This document shows positions 59,301-64,000 of a DNA stretch of 64,000 nucleotides, in pieces. The stretch is taken from assembly GCA_018136815.1 (NCBI GenBank), contig CM030939.1, positions 3,775,419-3,839,418 of the forward strand, in the 5' to 3' direction. The position numbers were made by a program, and so were the translations under genes. The notes beneath the pieces were generated by a model that saw only the letters and a program-made list of their open reading frames with translations, did no database searches and was not told the DNA's origin. How positions within the stretch are numbered: position 1 is the first letter of the stretch; the number at the start of each line of letters is the position of its first letter. The DNA is from Isochrysis galbana (taxonomy: Eukaryota > Haptophyta > Isochrysidales > Isochrysidaceae).

Positions 59301-60888
59301 TACAGCCGCTGCAGCATCGGGCGGAATGTCCAACAAAGGCGCGAGCTGGTTGGCGGGCGGCAAGTGGAAACGCACGAGAAGTTCGGTCTGTTCCTCGGCG
59401 GGTGCCGTAGAGACGTGCGACTGCTCGGCCTGCGCGACTGGTTGCACTGCCGCATGGACTGCTCTTGAAACCCCCGCAACATCTGCTCCTGCCTCACCTC
59501 CAGCCGTCGCATTCTCTTGGGGACGGTCGACAACATTTACAACACCCGCGTGGGTATGGCCGCAACCGGCTATGCCACGCGGCTGAGTAGGTTCGGCGGC
59601 CCCTATCACGCCTGTCTGGGAAGAGGGAGTGGCAGTTGCCACATTTGCTTGGGCGCCATGAGCAGCCGCATTCGCATCTGCCTCGACTGCACCCCTGGCA
59701 CCCATCGCACCCGGCTCGAAAGCTGGAATTTCGAGACTGCTGTTCGACTCAAGAGGCGTTGCAAGATCCTCTTGTAGTGTCGCAGACCGCGTCGCCTCCG
59801 CCGCATCGTCTTGATGCGACGAGGACTTGCCCGTGTACTCTGGGAACGAAAGTGGAGACTCCTCTATTGTCTCCTGGCTTTCCTCATTGTGGGAGCACTT
59901 GTGGGCTGCCGCGCGTTGTTGTTGCGTGAAGAACAGTGGGCCTCCCACCGAGCTCACCGTGCCGCCACCCTCGTCCCCACTGCTCTCTGCGCTTGCGCAT
60001 ACACCCTGTACAGCTGCGCGCTGCTGCTGCGACATGAAAAGCGGTCCAGCCCCTGCATCAATACTTGCATCAACGCTTGAAGTCTCACTGTCATGATCTT
60101 TCACAGCTTTGCGAAGCCCTACTCGCGCGCCCGTGGCTCGCTCTGCGTCGGCCGATGCACTGTCGTCAGCTGTAGATACATCAGCATCGAAAGCTGAGGC
60201 ATCCTCGGGTGCCGGGGCACCGCTGTTGATGGCGCCCCGTTCTTCCTCTTCCATGGGGGTGCTGTGCTTTATGGCAGATGAAGACACATTGAGAGCATCA
60301 CTTGACAACGCTGTCTCATCGACCGCTGCCGGCCGCTCCCCTTCGGCCGGTGCTACGGAAGCCGAAGCGGGAGCCGGTGAGCGAGGAACATCCTGCAACA
60401 CGCGTAGCAAAACAGCTATCTCCGGTAGCCGCGCAGTCCGCGGCGAATTGAAGAGGGCGAACCCACCACCGCTCGGTTTCAGAGTGTGCCATGTTTGCAC
60501 TGGCAGAGCATGTTGTACCTGCGAGAGTGGCGGCACGGAAGAGACGTCGTTGGATCAGATCGTCACTAACAAGGCTGCGGGAACAGCAGTAGCGTACCCC
60601 TTTTAGCTGAAGGTTAACGTGGCCTAGTGGCTGCTCCACCCGCCCGACACCGTCCCCTTTGGTCATGACGACTTGCAGCTTGAGCGATGGTGTGGTCGAT
60701 GCCTGAAGCTGGCGGAGCAATGCGGGAGAGAGCTCCCACGCAAAGATGTCTCCCCAGAAGGGTGCATCCACCCCTCGCGAGACGCACGACGTCCGCTGCT
60801 GGCCGATGAGCTGTGCACGCACCACGAAGCCAACCGACTGCGAGCGCGGGAAGTGCCTCCCTCCACTCAGCTCGATGACGAGGTGCAT
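56370..60888 (-). CDS. CEP120-like centriole protein, two exons
   Basis: Exon 1 is 60888-60598; a 79-nt GT-AG intron (60519-60597, phase 0) follows; exon 2 is 60518-56370. The total is 1479 aa. Residues 1-100 are an N-terminal C2 domain (LVIELSGGRHFPRSQSVGFV, then WGDIFAWELSPALLRQLQ) as in CEP120. Residues about 475-590 look like a second C2 domain and about 870-990 like the third (YRFSISVRSVRDLNLPLGGY, then PLLVELWHKDRYAADLLLGI), the last nearly diagnostic of CEP120. Residues about 1090-1370 are a long Arg/Glu/Gln coiled coil. CEP120 in animals is needed for centriole elongation and cilium formation; the same role is inferred. The extra length over the human protein (986 aa) is mainly a disordered Ser/Glu-rich linker after the first C2 domain. 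Confidence 0.87.
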
Positions 60889-61995
60889 GAGCGCGCTCTG
60901 CCGACGCTCTGGGCCGCCGCCGAGAGCCGAGTGTCCCGCGGGGGTTGTAGGGTGGGATGGGTGGGGTGGGGGTGGGGTTGGGGGGAGAGCGGTGAGACAG
61001 AGAGAGCAGGGAGAGGATGGCAGGGGAGGGAGCGCCCCTCAGGAGAGGGCTCGCCTCGCTCTCTCTCACACACAGTTGCGCGGGAATTTCGCGCCAGCAC
61101 CTATACCGAAGGGGGAGGGGGGGGGGGGGCTAAGGCGTAAGGCAGGGGGGGGGGGACAATTGCGGCTAGGATCGATCCGAAATTGGAGGCCCTATCCCTA
61201 TCTATCTATCTCTCGGCTCGCCACTTCATTCACTCTCGTCGTAGACCATTCTGCGTTTATCTATCTGCGTTTTGCGTTGCGTTGGCTTCACACGATGAAA
61301 AAGAAAAAAGATCAATCAAGTCGATCTCCGGTGGCCGGTGGCCGGTGGCCGGTGGCCGGTGATCTAGTGGGCTAGGGCTAGCCTCCCGCCGCCTCCTCCT
61401 CATCCTCATACTCCTCACATGCGATGAGTGCTGAGTGCTGAAGTTAGTTATTTTTATTGAAATAGTTAGCCGATTATCGATTTGACATCGCGCACAAGCC
61501 TGAGCTAGCTTACTCACCGAGACGCAGACGGCGACAGTTTATCTCGCTTAGCAATCTTGTTCTTAGTTGCTCTCGAGCCTAAGTAAGGCTTAAGGCGTGG
61601 AATAGCTTCGAATTTCGGCAATGATCATAAAGCAGCTAGATATCAGATTTGTGCTATGTTTTACAGATACAGATACAAATAACGCTCGAGGCCATGTTCT
61701 AAAGATACCAATCAATAATGCAGATCCGGGGAAAGATACTACTACTACAACTAGTAATAATAACACATAATGCTATATTCACATAATTGTTTACAATACA
61801 TCACATATCATAGCAGTTCAGCTGTTTAAGAGGCTGCAACCTCAAGTTTGGTTGTTTTTTTGGCAACTACAACTACCCCCATGTGGATGGTTGTCAGAGC
61901 AAGGCTCATCTCACTCTTGGTGATGGCCTGCGAGGGCGCGCCGGCAGCTAGCGCGGAGTGCGGTTCTTGCGGGGAGCTCATGGAGCTTTCCTCGG
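60889..61995. other. Upstream flank of the CEP120-like gene, no other gene seen
   Basis: Contains ggggtggggg and G-run patches (60950-60990, 61110-61155), a tandem ggtggccggt (61330-61360) and AT-rich DNA (61640-61830). The minus-strand frame 61826-62010 (MPVVTPEESSMSSPQEPHSA) begins inside the tandem unit and could be the start of a gag-like ORF. Confidence 0.35.
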
Positions 61996-63396
61996 GGGTG
62001 ACTACGGGCATGGTGATCGACGCACGACGCACGACGCACGGAGGGCGTGGAAGTGTGGAAGGAGGCTTGTGGGAGGTGGTGGCAGGCGACTGGGGGTGGC
62101 TCAGGCGCGTGCTTGGCTTGTATTGACTCGTTGACTCGGGGTATAGACTCAGGAACTCGGGGGGACTCGCTTGGGAACACGGTGAAGTTGCTACAAAAAA
62201 AAGCTCGAGGGCACGGAGCCACACAAACTAACCCAAACGGGGCGAAAACTAACCACATCTGGACGGACGGCCAGGCGTCGGCACCAGGGCAACTCAGCAA
62301 CGCGCAGACATGCGACACAGGGGAGGCCGACACAACGAGGGCAGATCTCGTTGGGGAGATAGATATGACCGATAGACGAGAGAAGACAAAAGACGGTCAT
62401 GGAACATTTGATGACAACAAGAGAAGGTAAGAGAAGAGGGCCGGAGGCGACGGACGGCACGCCGAGGGAAAGAACCTGCCGCGGGGGGGGGGCGAGGGAC
62501 CGAGGGCACGGCGGGGCAGCGTGGGAGGGCGCGAGGCCAATCTCGGAGCGAGATCGCGTCCTTTCTTTCGCGGAGCGCGGAGAGAACCCTCCACGAGATA
62601 TCTTGAGACCGGAGAATGTTTTGGACGAATCTTCCTGTCGTCGGCCGAGGAGATGCGGACGGAGAGAGAGAGAGAGAGAGTCTCGCAGAGCGACTGGGTG
62701 ACTACGGGCATGGTGATCGACGCACGACGCACGACGCACGGAGGGCGTGGAAGTGTGGAAGGAGGCTTGTGGGAGGTGGTGGCAGGCGACTGGGGGTGGC
62801 TCAGGCGCGTGCTTGGCTTGTATTGACTCGTTGACTCGGGGTATAGACTCAGGAACTCGGGGGGACTCGCTTGGGAACACGGTGAAGTTGCTACAAAAAA
62901 AAGCTCGAGGGCACGGAGCCACACAAACTAACCCAAACGGGGCGAAAACTAACCACATCTGGACGGACGGCCAGGCGTCGGCACCAGGGCAACTCAGCAA
63001 CGCGCAGACATGCGACACAGGGGAGGCCGACACAACGAGGGCAGATCTCGTTGGGGAGATAGATATGACCGATAGACGAGAGAAGACAAAAGACGGTCAT
63101 GGAACATTTGATGACAACAAGAGAAGGTAAGAGAAGAGGGCCGGAGGCGACGGACGGCACGCCGAGGGAAAGAACCTGCCGCGGGGGGGGGGCGAGGGAC
63201 CGAGGGCACGGCGGGGCAGCGTGGGAGGGCGCGAGGCCAATCTCGGAGCGAGATCGCGTCCTTTCTTTCGCGGAGCACGGAGAGAACCCTCCACGAGATA
63301 TCTTGAGACCGGAGAATGTTTTGGACGAATCTTCCTGTCGTCGGCCGAGGAGATGCGGACGGAGAGAGAGAGAGAGAGAGTCTCGCAGAGCGACTG
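61996..63396. repeat. 700-bp tandem duplication, two nearly identical units
   Basis: Unit 1 is 61996-62695 and unit 2 62696-63395, with a period of exactly 700 bp. Reading the lines side by side I find one difference (G at 62577, A at 63277). Each unit holds a leader-like segment shared with 12190-12395, a GA tract (62661-62680 and 63361-63380) and gagatatcttgagaccggag. It is most likely a retroelement LTR or leader duplicated in tandem, very recently. No intact protein domain is seen in either unit. Confidence 0.9.
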
Positions 63397-64000
63397 CAGA
63401 ACGAGAAGTCGAAGTCATGCCTGTTTATTACCTTAAACGAGCGAACAATTATAGTAACAGCAAAACAAAATTCGAATCGCAAATTTCGAGACCAAAATCT
63501 GCAAACCTGGACTTGAGACCATGGGGAATCCGAATCTGTGTGTCTTGTGCGTCAGCGGCAACACGGGGAACTGTTCAATTGTAATTGTGAGCGCGTACCT
63601 TACACGAATATTCATGCCTACAGCCTTCAGATGGGCAGGAATACAACAATGGTATGAAATAAAAACATCTGAAGATTCTAGATGACTATCGCATCGTGGT
63701 ATAGTTTTATTGTAAAGAGTGCGCCTCACGACTATTGCAAGTAGTGTTGTAGACCGGTCCGCGCACAACTACAATCTTGATATCAGAATCCTAAGGAATA
63801 CTGTAGTCGAGTTTTATTTTAAACGCTCACATTGCTACACCTCCCGAACCCGAGGAAAGTTCGGTTCTTCCACTTCGAGATCCAGACAACCCGTATATAG
63901 GTATCCGTAACACCTCCGTGCCAATCTCCGTCTCTCCCCTCTTGCCGCCCGACTCCTTGACAGTCGAGGCTCGTGCCTCGTGCCATAGCCTCAGCTGCCT
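63397..64000. other. AT-richer end of the window, no gene seen
   Basis: No recognisable coding sequence, RNA gene or element; base composition is AT-richer than most of the window from about 63430 to 63830. Confidence 0.35.

Noticed and set aside
62191-63033. 280-aa minus-strand frame spanning the tandem duplication
   Set aside because: It exists because the 700-bp unit happens to stay open; it has no domain, and part of it repeats with the unit.

Overview
The window looks like a GC-rich nuclear segment of a photosynthetic, flagellated unicellular alga. The flagellum is indicated by an axonemal dynein heavy chain and a CEP120-like centriole protein. The plastid is indicated by a Rieske oxygenase of the pheophorbide oxygenase/TIC55 type and a DWARF27-like carotenoid isomerase. 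Introns are few and short (79 to 129 nt). Most are GT-AG, but one is best read as GC-AG. This combination is compatible with a haptophyte-type alga, but the sequence alone does not fix the lineage.

Genes, left to right: a 1152-aa protein joining an SH3-like segment, a coiled coil, a McrB N-terminal-like (DUF3578) domain and a C-terminal AP2/ERF-like domain (1632-5090, +); a two-exon Rieske oxygenase (8283-10133, +); a methyltransferase-membrane helix-prolyl 4-hydroxylase fusion (12938-14773, -); a 4096-aa dynein heavy chain in one exon (20136-32426, +); a D27-like isomerase (35747-36646, -); a two-exon HU-CCDC81-like protein (41050-42660, +); a possible transposase-tail ORF (44401-44961, +); a two-exon glutathione S-transferase-like protein (46667-47467, -); a small unknown protein (50333-50818, +); a three-exon DNAJC9-like J-protein (53542-54569, +); and a two-exon CEP120-like protein (56370-60888, -).

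Most remaining DNA is repeats: a Ty3/gypsy pol fragment (15404-16550), a gag-like ORF (11050-11988), pieces of one LINE family (ORF1 at 33825-35105, an internally deleted reverse transcriptase at 38600-39692, and several 5' leaders), and several unclassified dispersed repeats. Many repeats start at a short near-palindrome, roughly aactaagtttatacttagtt, seen about ten times. There is also a 700-bp tandem duplication with one difference (61996-63396), a 20-bp minisatellite (40021-40188) and long C or G runs.

No tRNA, rRNA, CRISPR array or prokaryotic operon was recognised. Neighbouring genes do not form one pathway. The only loose theme is cilium/centriole function (dynein, CEP120, HU-CCDC81). 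The most unusual item is the McrB-N plus AP2 protein.
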